Shown piece after piece: positions 37,171-47,204 of a stretch of 64,000 bases of DNA. The stretch covers positions 8,747,521 through 8,811,520 of the forward strand of contig JAVIAB010000102.1 of the NCBI GenBank assembly GCA_032433765.1, in the 5' to 3' direction. Origin of the DNA: Megaustenia siamemsis. Taxonomy: Eukaryota > Mollusca > Gastropoda > Stylommatophora > Ariophantidae. Within the stretch, counting starts at the first letter, position 1. Each line of letters begins with the position of its first letter. A program made the translations under genes and the position numbers. The notes below the pieces were generated by a model. That model was given only the letters and a program-made list of their open reading frames with translations. It made no database searches and was not told the DNA's origin.

Positions 37171-37606
37171 CTGTTAAAAAAACAATAAGCACCAAATGAA
37201 CATTTTTAAAACATAACCAATATATTCATGATATTTATTTGCTGACCAAAAGATTTGGAAAAACTTATGGTAAAAAACAGTTGCAGTCACGTGACTCAAA
37301 TCAAGGGCGAGATAAAAAAAAAACAAATACTGTTTGCATTGAAGCAGATATAAAAGTGGAAATGTTGACAAGTGGAAATATTGCACAATATTGTGTACGC
37401 TAGTCACATTTAACAATGCGATAAGAAGAGATTGTTTCCAAAATATAAGTAAACAAAATAGTTATTGAACAAAAGATAAATAACAAATATATTAACGTAT
37501 AATAAGTAGATCATGATTAAGAAATAGATTTTTAAAATGTAGATATAAAAAAGGTATGAGAGCATTGATGGAAATAAGGAATGAAGTCTGCATCAGACAA
37601 GTGTTT
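37171..37606. other. Unique spacer, nothing assigned
   Basis: AT-rich, begins with decayed satellite words (CACCAAATGAACA). No gene, no transposon ends seen. Confidence 0.45.
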
Positions 37607-39232
37607 CTTCGTTCTTCACCTCACTTCCTCTTATTTGGTCAAATGGTATCGAGGGAAATACAAAGCTGTAGTTCTTCACCTCACTTCCTCTTATTTGGTC
37701 AAAGGGCATCGAGGGAAATACAAAGCTGTAGTTCTTCACCTCACTTCCTCTTATTTGGTCGAAGGGTATCGAGGGAAATACAAAGCTGATGTTCTTCACC
37801 TCACTTCCTCTTATTTGGTCAAAGGGTATCGAGGGAAATACAAAGCTGTAGTTCTTCACCTCACTTCCTCTTATTTGGTCGAAGGGTATCGAGGGAAATA
37901 CAAAGCTGTAGTTCTTCACCTCACTTCCTCTTATTTGGTCGAAGGGTATCGAGGGAAATAGAAAGCTGTAGTTCTTCACCTCACTTCCTCTTATTTGGTC
38001 GAAGGGTATCGAGGGAAATACAAAGCTGTAGTTCTTCACCTCACTTCCTCTTATTTGGTCGAAGGGTATCGAGGGAAATAGAAAGCTGTAGTTCTTCACC
38101 TCACTTCCTCTTATTTGGTCGAAGGGTATCGAGGGAAATAGAAAGCTGTAGTTCTTCACCTCACTTCCTCTTATTTGGTCGAAGGGTATCGAGGGAAATA
38201 CAAAGCTGTAGTTCTTCACCTCACTTCCTCTTATTTGGTCGAAGGGTATCGAGGGAAATAGAAAGCTGTAGTTCTTCACCTCACTTCCTCTTATTTGGTC
38301 GAAGGGTATCGAGGGAAATACAAAGCTGTAGTTCTTCACCTCACTTCCTCTTATTTGGTCGAAGGGTATCGAGGGAAATAGAAAGCTGTAGTTCTTCACC
38401 TCACTTCCTCTATTTGGTCGAAGGTATCGAGGGAAATACAAAGCTGCAGTTCTTCACCTCACTTCCTCTTATTTGGTCGAAGGGTATCGAGGGAAATAGA
38501 AAGCTGTAGTTCTTCACCTCACTTCCTCTTATTTGGTCGAAGGGTATCGAGGGAAATACAAAGCTGTAGTTCTTCACCTCACTTCCTCTATTTGGTCGAA
38601 GGGTATCGAGGGAAATAGAAAGCTGTAGTTCTTCACCTCACTTCCTCTTATTTGGTCAAAGGGTATCGAGGGAAATAGAAAGCTGTAGTTCTTCACCTCA
38701 CTTCCTCTTATTTGCGAAGGGTATCGAGGGAAATAGAAAGCTGTAGTTCTTCACCTCACTTCCTCTTATTTGGTCGAAGGGTATCGAGGGAAATAGAAAG
38801 CTGTAGTTCTTCACCTCACTTCCTCTTATTTGGTCGAAGGGTATCGAGGGAAATAGAAAGCTGTAGTTCTTCACCTCACTTCCTCTTATTTGGTCGAAGG
38901 GTATCGAGGGAAATACAAAGCTGTAGTTCTTCACCTCACTTCCTCTTATTTGGTCGAAGGGTATCGAGGGAAATAGAAAGCTGTAGTTCTTCACCTCACT
39001 TCCTCTTATTTGGTCAAAGGGTATCGAGGGAAATACAAAGCTGTAGTTCTTCACCTCACTTCCTCTTATTTGGTCGAAGGGTATCGAGGGAAATAGAAAG
39101 CTGTAGTTCTTCACCTCACTTCCTCTTATTTGGTCGAAGGGTATCGAGGGAAATAGAAAGCTGTAGTTCTTCACCTCACTTCCTCTTATTTGGTCGAAGG
39201 GTATCGAGGGAAATAGAAAGCTGTAGTTCTTG
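37607..39232. repeat. 60-bp minisatellite, about 27 copies
   Basis: TTCTTCACCTCACTTCCTCT plus TATTTGGTCGAAGGGTATCG plus AGGGAAATACAAAGCTGTAG, exactly 60 bp. Variation is mainly ACAAAG/AGAAAG and GTCGAAG/GTCAAAG. Twenty codons per unit without stops gives long ORFs on both strands (for example FDQIRGSEVKNYSFVFPSIP repeated on minus); 1-2 bp deletions near 38411, 38590 and 38715 break them. Not a gene in my view. Confidence 0.96.
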
Positions 39233-39560
39233 CCCTTCTGGCAGCATCAGTCAGTGTCGATGTTGTTGTAGCATTTCTTGGGTGTTGTCAGTTCATCTTA
39301 CTCTCAGTCAGCTACAGGTTGTCTTCCATCTCTTCTTTTGGTATGTTTTGTATGGTGTAGAACCTCTTGCTATTCTTTCAGGATAAGCAAACCAAATCAT
39401 TTGTTGTCTCTGTATGTAACTCACAAGTGATTCAATGCCCAATCTCTTACCACATCATTTCTGATTGTCTCTTTTGGTCATTCCAAGCTCTTTTCTTAAG
39501 CGAGGTAGTTAGATTCCGTGTTATATATATATTCATGGGTGCCCATGTTTGGCACTCATC
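39233..39560 (-). mobile_element. LINE K C-terminal fragment (decayed)
   Basis: Minus-strand text in broken frames reads YIQRQQMIWFAYLERIARGS and YQKKRWKTT, matching the usual W(F)GHL-R and KR-RGRP-RW region at the C-terminus of RTE-like LINEs. It abuts the right edge of the 60-bp array. Several stops; distinct from families A-G. Confidence 0.55.
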
Positions 39561-39577
39561 ACATAAGGTGGGAATGT

Positions 39578-39850
39578 ATCAAATCTGTATAAGATGTTTC
39601 TTAGACAAGTCTTTACAATCGTTATTTAGACCTTCAGAATGTATCATCAAATTTGTATAAGATGTTTCTTAGACAAGTCTTTACAATCGTTATTTACACC
39701 TTCAGAATGTATCATCAAATCTGTATAAGATGTTTCTTAGACAAGTCTTTACAATCTTTATTTAGACCTTCAGAATGTATCATCAAATCTGTATAAGATG
39801 TTCTTAGACAAGTCTTTACAATCGTTATTTAGACCTTCAGAATGTATCAT
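39578..39850. repeat. Roughly 68-bp tandem repeat, 4 copies
   Basis: ATCTGTATAAGATGTTTCTT ... CTTTACAATCGTTATTTAGA ... CCTTCAGAATGTATCATCAA repeats four times with single-base changes. Positions 39851-40044 hold nothing assigned. Confidence 0.9.
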
Positions 39851-40044
39851 AACAAATAAATAAATGTAAAAAATATGACATAATTTGACAAGGTTTATTT
39901 TGAGAGACCAATGCTTCAGTCAAATACCTAGACCTACCAGGTTTTGCAAAAGGACAATTGTTAACTCTAGGCATCAGTTTTGAAAATTCCAAGGACATGT
40001 GACTGTATTGATTTGTGTTAAATAAACATTAGCTAAACCAAACA

Positions 40045-40320
40045 TAGGATATTCAACTCAAATGCATTATCAATCCCTACCTATGCATGTGAAAGCTGCA
40101 AAACAGGAAAAGAGATTGAAAGAAAACTAAACACCTTTGAGGACAACTGCCTAAGGATACTCTGTGTACAATGGAATGAGTTCAAGAGTAATATAGAGAC
40201 AAGAGAAATAGCCAGGAAACCAATGATCTTACTACAAATAGGAAGAGAAAATAGACACATGTAAGACATATGTTGAGAAGAGATAAGAATTTCAATAAAA
40301 TTGGTAGGTATACTCACTGG
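40045..40320 (+). mobile_element. LINE B-like fragment, old
   Basis: Plus-strand text resembles LINE B: YACESCKTGKEIERKLNTFE then DNCLRILCVQWNEFKSN and TREIARKPMI, aligned with YACESWKTTR...LNAFENKCLRKIL of the better copies. Diverged and without the TAGA tail. Followed at 40321-40660 by nothing I can assign. Confidence 0.65.
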
Positions 40321-40669
40321 ATAACATCAAACATCTTGTTTGGAACAGATAAATGGGTGGAGAAAAACACTATAAGACCTATGTGATATCTAGTGGTGCT
40401 GGATGGATCAAGATTAAGAAACTATTTCGGAAATAATCAAAATTGACATCACACTTGTTAGTTAATTACCAGGCACTGTGTTACACACGTTACTGTCCAA
40501 TGCAATGATCTCCAGCACACATTTCTTTGGCACTGTTTCCCTGGCTCTTTGTTTTTTTCTACACTTATCAGATATGACAACAAACTACAGTAAACTCAGA
40601 TGATGCTTAACTACCAAGTGAGGTCTTTAAAACCTTAACTACAAAGCTTCAGTGCAAATTTGTGTCATA

Positions 40670-40815
40670 TTAAGTCATATACGTAATTAAATATGGAAAT
40701 TAAAATTACTAGTCATATACATAATTTAAAAATGTAAAATAAAATTACTAGTCATAATATCATAAAATATGGAAATTAAAAATACTAGTCATATGCGTGA
40801 TAAAAATGTAAAATA
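40670..40815. repeat. Short tandem repeat, 3 units of about 52 bp
   Basis: GTCATATACATAATT...TGTAAAATAAAATTACTA repeats with variants (TATGGAAATTAAAA). Confidence 0.7.
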
Positions 40816-40829
40816 ATGACTAAGCACAA

Positions 40830-41220
40830 AAACAAAGCTGAGGATTTTCAAGTCAAAATATTATCAACCCAAACTCATGAAAGCTAGAACTGGAAAACAA
40901 CTAAAGAAACTGAAAATAAATTAGATGCATTAAAAAAAAAACAAATGCCTCAGGAAAATACTTCTTTTACCATGTAATGAATATAAGACTAGTGCAGAAA
41001 TAAAGAGAAATGAGAAAGGATAAAAAAAATATATATATTCAGAAAAGAAGGTGGTCATATGTTGGCCATTTGATGAGAAAAGACAAGGCCAACCTAGAGA
41101 AACAAACACTAAGAAAGACTAAGAAGGTGAGGAGCAACAATAGCTGGCACAAGCTTCCTTGCTAAGGTTGTGTGACTCATCCAGAACAGGACAAGATAAA
41201 TGCAGTTGCTGGAAACATCT
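40830..41220 (+). mobile_element. Second LINE B-like relic
   Basis: Broken-frame plus-strand text includes KRRWSYVGHLMRKDKANLEK (41045-41105), the same YVGH-MR domain as LINE B, preceded by decayed ENKCLRKI-like text near 40945. Many stops. Confidence 0.55.
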
Positions 41221-41284
41221 AACTCTTAATAGCAAAGATCATCAGACATGAAAGGACAATAGACAGACAGATGATTTGGATAAG

Positions 41285-41960
41285 AACACATCAGCATCAT
41301 CATCAAGTACCATGCCTGCTGGCGTAGGTGATCATGTCTCTTCACACTTTCGATCTCCAAATTATTTATCATTTCTGTTGTTGACCTTCTGCAAGCCATT
41401 CTCTTAAGCTGTCTGGTATCTTTTCTCTTCACTTCCCTTATCTTCTCATCCCTCACTTTTCCCAGTTGTTACAATATATTCCTGCTGTTCCAATCTCATT
41501 ACAAGGCCAAAAGTGATGATGTTTCTTCCTAAAATTAGAAATTAGCTCTTTTTGCTTTGGCCTCTTTCAAAACATTTTCATTACTCTTCTTAGCTGTCCG
41601 TGGTATTTCACCATTCTTCTGTAAAACCATATCTCTACCAGCCTCCAATGATTTTCTTGTCTGTTGTCCTATTGTCCATGATTCACATCCATATGTTAAG
41701 ACTGGCTCTACATAACATTTAAGAACTCTTTTTCTTGTTTGTATTGTCAAAGTGGATTGCGCAGCATTTCCTCATTTTTTGGAAAGCTGCTTTTGCCTGA
41801 GCCATTCTGCATCTCACCTCTGTTGTACATCTACCATCTGAGGTTAACAATATTCCCAGACATTTAAATTCATTTACCTCTGTTAATATTGTTCCACTTG
41901 TCTTTATTGTTCATTGCAGTAATGTCTTTTTTCTTTGTTGTAACCATTACTTCTGTCTTT
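41285..41960 (-). mobile_element. LINE D copy with ATG tail
   Basis: Minus strand: IQTRKRVLKCYVEPVLTYGC, ESWTIGQQTRKSLEAG, TAKKSNENVLKEAKAKRANF, then a frame break and TRQLKRMACRRSTTEMINNL. The 3' end at 41286-41302 is CAGCATCATCATCAAGTACC, that is an (ATG)n tail. 5'-truncated after reverse transcriptase motif C. Confidence 0.85.
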
Positions 41961-42179
41961 TTGCTAAAAATGTCCAACACATCACCTTATCAAGTAGCCA
42001 AAAACTTGTAAATACTAAATCTCAAACAGCCGTAAAATATTCCCACTATAAGTGTACTGATAATTTTGTCAATTCTATAAATATATTTTGTCAAGAGCAA
42101 GACTATTTGACAGAAGCTACAAAATAATATAGTAATCTTTAGAAATAAAATGAATAAGTGCTTAATCTGTGTCTTTTGT

Positions 42180-42372
42180 TAGCAGAAATATTGTCTATAT
42201 CTGCTGTCACTTCCTGTATAAATGTTACTGTCTTCTGTACTTCTTGCAGTGGGTTATATAGTTTTGTCTGTAGTGTTGTATCTATGGCCAACGGGTTTTC
42301 CTCAGTCTCCTATATTCAGTATAGTCTTGAAATATATGTTAAAATATTATCTTCTTTACAGCATTTTCCCAT
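42180..42372 (-). mobile_element. Jockey/I-like LINE C-terminal fragment
   Basis: The reverse complement reads HIFQDYTEYRRLRKTRWP in broken frames and is homologous to 52614-52830, where the zinc-knuckle-like CGQAPQTAEHILQDC is intact. 41961-42179 holds only unassigned sequence. Confidence 0.6.
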
Positions 42373-42374
42373 TC

Positions 42375-42575
42375 GTGAGATCTGCCGGGGGTGTTAGAGA
42401 AGATTGTAGGACCAGAGAATAAAGGCTGCTTGTCCAGTGCAGTTGCAAAGAGGTGTTTGAGTTTGAATTTCACCCTCGATAGAAAAAACTTTGATCCCCT
42501 ACCGGATTTGAACCCACATTGTCCTGGTTTGGGGTCCGACAAGTTATCGATTCGACCATCCGCTCTCCCAATATG
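42375..42575 (-). mobile_element. SINE-5, tRNA-derived head
   Basis: On the minus strand the segment from 42575 reads GGGAGAGCGGATGGTCGAAT and later GTGGGTTCAAATCCGG, which fits a tRNA A-box region and B box (GGTTCAAATCC) at about 45 bp spacing. It does not fold into a complete cloverleaf by eye, so a tRNA-derived SINE is likelier than a tRNA gene. Confidence 0.55.
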
Positions 42576-43015
42576 TGTTAAGTGCTAAATAGTAACAACA
42601 TCAACCTGAGATAACTTGGTCCACAATATAAATATTAATAAATGTCTAAATAACTACAGAACCCGAGAATAATTTGGCCATATCTAGTAATATAATAATA
42701 ATGATATGGTCAACTATAATTAATAAATGTCTAAATAATTATAGCAACATCAGGACAAATTGATTATCTCTAGAAATTGATAAATTATCATGAAGAAACA
42801 ACATCGTCGCACTTCAGGCAAACCCAAGGGCGTTCAGTTCCCTTTTAGAAGACAACAAAATAATATCTCTAAAAAAATATTCTAATTAGCGCCAAAACAA
42901 TTACAGCATTTATGGACATGTTCGGAGTGCAATGATGATGACCCGCAAATAACTCAATTACAGCAACAACAGCCCTGAAACTCCAAAGTGAAAGAGTAAT
43001 TGAACTTGAGTGGCT
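42576..43015 (-). other. Probable SCOC 3' UTR and downstream sequence
   Basis: Follows the SCOC stop codon on the minus strand. It includes a piece of interspersed repeat H (42912-42965) and AT-rich text with short TAAATGTCTAAATAA duplications (42635-42745). I could not choose a poly(A) site. Confidence 0.4.
42912..42965 (-). mobile_element. Interspersed repeat H, terminal piece
   Basis: The reverse complement GAGTTATTTGCGGGTCATCA ... CACTCCGAACATGTCC matches 45738-45775 and 54352-54400. It lies just downstream of the SCOC stop codon, so the SCOC 3' UTR probably contains it. Confidence 0.7.
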
Positions 43016-43158
43016 CTACTTCTTCTTAGTCTTGGGAGAAGCAGACTGGAATACACTGCTTGCGTTCATCAGGTTCTCTATGTACTGTCCCAGGACTTGG
43101 TTCTCAGACTTAAGCTTCAGGTTCTCCACTTTAACTGAGTCCACTCTTGAAGACAGAT
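43016..43158 (-). CDS. SCOC: SCOC (short coiled-coil protein) last coding exon
   Basis: Reading down from 43158 after an acceptor CCTTAG (43164-43159), two bases complete a codon and 46 codons follow to TAG at 43018-43016. The peptide contains [20 protein letters not shown], then [20 protein letters not shown] and ends PKTKKK. This matches from memory the C-terminus of animal SCOC ([18 protein letters not shown]), a coiled-coil protein of the Golgi that binds Arl-family GTPases and takes part in autophagy control. The heptad pattern is kept and the end is basic as in known SCOC. The preceding exons should lie on the minus strand at higher coordinates; I could not find them in the window, so the upstream intron is either longer than 20 kb or its exon is hidden among repeats. 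Confidence 0.9.
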
Positions 43159-43160
43159 CT

Positions 43161-43735
43161 AAGGAAAGACATTCAAACTGTTAACATTATCACCAGTTTT
43201 ATTAACTAACAAATAAAGTTAAATGGAAAGATTTAAAAAAAGAGATTCAAACTGTTAACATTATGACCAGTTTTATTAACTAACAAATAAAGTTAAATGG
43301 AAAGATTTAAAAAAAGAGATTCAAACTGTTAACATTATGACCAGTTTTATTAACTAACAAATAAAGTTAAATGGAAAGATTTAAAAAAAGAGATTCAAAC
43401 TGTTAACATTATGACCAGTTTTATTAACTAACAAATAAAGTTAAATGGCAAGATTTAAAAAAAGAGATTCAAACTGTTAACATTATGACCAGTTTTATTA
43501 ACTAACAAATAAAGTTAAATGGAAAGATTTAAAAAAAGAGATTCAAACTGTTAACAATATGACCAGTTTATTAGATAAAAAAATTAAGTTAAATGGAAGA
43601 TTTGAGAAGAATGATTGAAACTGTTAACCATTATGACCAGTTTTATTAAATAAAAAAATAAGTTAAATGGAAGATTTGAGAAAAATTATTGGAACTGTTA
43701 ACTTTACAACCTGTTTTAGTAAGTAACAAATCAAA
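43161..43735. repeat. 74-bp tandem repeat abutting the SCOC splice acceptor
   Basis: About seven units of GATTCAAACTGTTAACATTA plus TGACCAGTTTTATTAACTAA plus AAAGTTAAATGGAAAGATTT (ATTAACTAAC at 43201 and 43275). The first unit begins within a few bases of the exon, so the intron end itself is part of the unit. The last two units (43560-43730) are diverged. Confidence 0.92.
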
Positions 43736-43789
43736 TGTGGTTAAATTCTACTGTACTTCTGCGTAACCTCTAGATGTCAATATTAATTC

Positions 43790-43990
43790 CCTTTCTTTCT
43801 AGCATTTACCTGATGACTAATAAAGGAAAGGCTACTCCTCTTCATTAGCCATCGTTAAGTGGGCATAGATGCACTGAGTTGTGATTTATATGTGCATTTC
43901 AGCCCAACACATCCGACTTCAGCACAGCAATTATGAATACTGGGTTGTCTTCCCTCCTTGCTTGGTCAGACTAGACAGGTTAGTCTGTTA
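43790..43990 (-). mobile_element. SINE-4 copy, partial
   Basis: CTGATGACTAATAAAGGAA ... CTCCTCTTCATTAGCC ... AACACATCCGACTTCAGCAC ... ATACTGGGTTGTCTTCC follow the same order as at 59780-60012 and in the expanded copy at 14490-15840. No tRNA head recognised here. Confidence 0.55.
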
Positions 43991-44629
43991 CTGGAGCATA
44001 GTGAAGAGGTGGGTAGAGGTCTGGATGGTTCTGGACCTCTTCCCCTGAAATGATTCGCTGATCTATCACCACGTTTGTTTCCCTCCATAATAATTTCATT
44101 TATTATTATTGTCTCCTGGTGACATCACCATACGGCGTGCCACAGTTAGATTCATCAGAGGTTCCTATCCCTATTGTGTTAAAAAGGTGAAGGTGATACT
44201 TCAATCTGTTGTGGCCTGTTCTAAAAATTGTCACTTTTTTTTTTTATGTTGAGCTGGTAGTAGGCGCCCATTTTTGGGAAGCCCTAGTGAATGTGTACTG
44301 TACATATAATAACTTTCAACGGGAAGCTCTAGTGAATGTGTACTGTACATAAATAACTTTCAACAGTTTTATAAATATGATCACATTATTCAGTTACTGC
44401 CCTGCTGGAACTGGCTCCTATGACAGCTATTCTAGAGTGATCTTTGTCCTGCACCAGACTTCCAGCTACTGAAGCAGTCAATCCCAGCACAGCTGTGATA
44501 TCCTGCATCAACTTCTTCTTGGTCTCTTTTTCTCTCTCGTTTAATTAGAACTATGACCTTCATAATTAATGACTCTATGTTATTAGGTCGTTTTACCAAA
44601 AATATTTTATTATCAATATATCTTTGTAG
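43991..44629. other. Unassigned sequence
   Basis: Includes one 45-bp duplication (GTGAATGTGTACTGTACAT at 44289 and 44334) and otherwise no recognised gene or element. Confidence 0.4.
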
Positions 44630-45190
44630 CCATACCGAAGAAGTCAGGCGCCACTGATTGTGAAGACCATCGCACTATTAGTCTTATGAGCCATATGACG
44701 AAAATATTACTAAGAATCATCATGAGACGTGTAAGAAACAAAATAAAACCAGAAATAAATGAGGAACAATGTGGATTTGTGGAAGGAAAGGGCACCAATA
44801 ATGCAATATATATATTAAGAACATTGGTAGAAAGATCTATAGAGGTAAAGAAAGATCTATATATGTGCTTTATAGGCTACAAAGGCATTTGACAAAGTGA
44901 AGCACGTGGAAATAATCAATATGCTGGAGAAATTAAACATTGATGGCAAGGATCTGCGAATCATAAAAAACATGTACTGGCAACAAACAGCAGCTATACG
45001 AATTAACAACCAAACAGGACAATTTCAACTGATAAAACAAGGAGTCAGACAAGGCTGTGCTCTGTCGCTGGATTTGTTTTCACTTTACAGCGAACATATT
45101 ATGGATTGGCAGAGGGTCAAAAACAGAAATGATAAATAACTGTCGAGATCGAAAGTTGTGGAGAGACATGATCACCTATGCCAGCACAAT
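44630..45190 (+). pseudogene. LINE reverse transcriptase core fused to a LINE D 3' end
   Basis: Plus-strand text: KKSGATDCEDHRTISLMSHM, INEEQCGFVEGKGTNNAI, RTLVERSIEVKKDLYMCFIG, then after a 1-nt frame break FDKVKHVEIINMLEKL and IKQGVRQGCALSLDLFSLYS. These are RT fingers/palm motifs up to the GVRQGC block. Motif A reads FIGYKGI..FDKVKH, so its catalytic Asp is mutated to Gly. The sequence then jumps (about 45137) to GAGACATGATCACCTATGCC, the 3' terminus of LINE D, omitting motif C and the C-terminal domain. Probably an internally deleted LINE D. Inactive. Confidence 0.8.
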
Positions 45191-45239
45191 TAATTAAAGC
45201 CTTAAGACCGCTTTTGGGGCATAGAGAAAAAGAGCCTTG

Positions 45240-45727
45240 TGACATATTGGGAAAATGTTAGTGCCCTTATTTTTCACAGACCTTCAGCACATTATTTTTG
45301 GGGTAATAAAAAAGTAAAGTACCCCCATCATGCCAAGTGGCGTATAGGGAAATATGGTGTTAGTGACCATCAATTTTACAGACCTTCAGCACATGATTTT
45401 TGGGGTAATGTGGTCGGTATTACGCCTGTGCCGCTTTACTTTCCCAAATAAAAAATCTGGTACCCAGTAAAGGCTGGGTGAACCTGGAAGCTGTCGGTTT
45501 GGACGAACCCTACCTCTTGTCCTTTGTAGTCCAGTTCACTTACCACTGGGCTATCGCAGCTCTTTTTGGGGTAATGTGGTCGGTATTATGCCTGTACGCT
45601 TTACTTTCCTGGGAAAAAAAAATTAATTTCCTATTTAAGGCTGGGTGAGCCTGGAAGCTGTCAACCGGGATTGAACCAGGCCTCTTGTCCATAGTTGTCC
45701 AGTTCACTAACCACTGAGCTGTTCTTT
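45240..45727 (-). mobile_element. SINE-1 copy split by another SINE-1
   Basis: Outer copy: 45240-45307 (GGGAAAATGTTAGTG...CAGACCTTCAGCACATTA) and 45563-45727 (GGTAATGTGGTCGGTATTAT...GGGATTGAACCAGG...ACCACTGAGCTG). The two parts join correctly if 45308-45562 and one copy of the 13-bp repeat TTTTTGGGGTAAT are removed. Confidence 0.85.
45308..45562 (-). mobile_element. SINE-1 copy nested in SINE-1
   Basis: A complete SINE-1 in reverse, from the AAAGTAAAGTACCCCCATCA tail to the tRNA-like head CACTGGGCTATCGCAGC. It is flanked by TTTTTGGGGTAAT (45295-45307 and 45563-45575), a 13-bp target-site duplication. Confidence 0.85.
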
Positions 45728-45734
45728 AAGAGTT

Positions 45735-46120
45735 ATTGAGTTATTTGCGGATCATCATCAGTACACTCCGAACATGTCCATAGGTACTCAGATACCCTCC
45801 TCAGCAGCTCCAGCAGTGTCCAGCGAGTGATGACTCCAGTTCTGTGTTGGCTGATAAGTCTTCTTACACACCACTAAATTTCTCGTTCCTGGCTGTGCCC
45901 ATCTTAATTCTCAACTCTTTCATCCAAAGGAGTGACATGGACTCATGGCTGTCGAAGTCCTGTACCCTTCCCACATCTCGGAGGGCATTGACGATGTCCG
46001 CCCAATCCATTGGTTGACCATCTTCAATGACAGCGCTTTAAAGATCATAGGCCAAGGTAAAGGTCTCTAAATCAATCCTTATTCTTGGACACTTTCTCCG
46101 CTTCCTTAAAGTTGAGCTCT
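45735..46120 (-). mobile_element. Interspersed repeat H, longest copy
   Basis: Minus strand contains a coding-like stretch EDGQPMDWADIVNALRDVGR (46020-45960) and SMSLLWMKELRIKMGTARN to a stop at about 45868, then a 3' region ending in GATGATCCGCAAATAACTCA. Parts recur at 42912-42965 and 54345-54540, so it is an interspersed element with the end of an ORF and a 3' UTR. Class unknown to me. Confidence 0.55.
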
Positions 46121-46269
46121 TGGCCTACATATTACATAAACAGATTTAATAAACATCAAAATAAACTATATTTCTAGCTAAAAACATCAAAAACAATGTT
46201 ATCTTTTCATCTCTGACCATAACTCATTCAAACTATGATTCAAGATTTGGTAATGGCCTAGTATAGTCC

Positions 46270-46600
46270 CATAAATTATTACAGCGAAAGAGTGAATCTC
46301 CCCTTAGTTGATATCATTAAAAAAACTACAGTGGTTCTCAAATACTGGTGTAGGGTCACAAATTAGATCATTCTCTGTAAAGTTTAGTCAAGTAAATTAA
46401 AGTTGCAAAGGTAACATCCCAGTCAGTAATATGGCACTTTATTTGGATCCCTAATTGTATGGCTTAGGGTTAGTTTAATAGAACTAACCATAACCTTAAA
46501 ACTAAATACTAAAAATATTTCTAGTATTTGAAAACTACTGTAGTTTTGTTGTGACATCAACTAAGGGGAGATCACCCATTTCGCTGAAATAATTTACCGG
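46270..46600. mobile_element. Foldback/MITE with long inverted repeats
   Basis: The left arm TAAATTATTACAGCGAAAGA ... CTCCCCTTAGTTGATATC (46272-46315) and the right arm (46540-46600) are inverted copies. Just inside, AACTACAGTGGTTCTCAAAT and ATTTGAAAACTACTGTAGTT are also inverted, and CAGTGGTTCTCAAA is typical of non-autonomous hAT ends. Either one MITE with arms of about 65 bp or a hAT MITE inside another foldback element. No ORF. Confidence 0.7.
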
Positions 46601-47204
46601 ACTAAACCTGGACTTTACCTGCTTCTCAGTTCAGGTGCTTTATTTGTGTTTATGAATTAAGTGTGGACATTTAGTTGATGTAACCTGGCATGTTCTAGTG
46701 TGTTCCCTGATGAAATATGCCTAATTTTAGATGAGTTATCTGACATATCCACTCAAAAGCACTGTGCCTTTTAATTCATCTTTTTCTACCTTCGTGTGTT
46801 TTTTATTTTCTCTAGAATTAGGGGCCTTCTAATGATAGATTGAGAACCAAAGAATAAAGTGCAATGTTTGCTCAATGGGACACTACTCTTTCAAAGGAAT
46901 AATTTACAGGACTAAACCTTGGCCTTTATACAGAATTCTTCTTTGAAGTCTGCTGTCTGATTCAGTTCTGACACAAGACTTTTCTTCCAAGAAGTGGGCA
47001 CAGGTTACATTATCCACGTCAAGTCTGAATACAAGAGAGTCTGGTAAGATACGTTTTACAGACAATGTTTTAAGACACCCATACAGCAAGCACCAAATTC
47101 TGATTCTTGTTACCAATATGGTGAACACAGGACCCAGTTTTTGCAGCCTTATATTTATTGATATTTCTGAAATTATTTCCAATCATCATCATATTTCCAA
47201 TCAT
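46601..47204. other. Unassigned sequence with a repeated motif
   Basis: AATAATTTACAGGACTAAAC at 46892 repeats 46589-46610 (AATAATTTACCGGACTAAAC) and both go on to CCT-GG-CTTTA. Otherwise no gene or element identified. Confidence 0.4.

Noticed and set aside
37607..39232. ORFs of 158-282 codons on both strands with 20-residue repeats
   Set aside because: A 60-bp unit guarantees open frames; copies with 1-2 bp deletions break them and both strands are open equally.
42488..42575. tRNA gene on the minus strand
   Set aside because: B box and A-box-like text are present but the stems do not close convincingly; more likely a SINE head.
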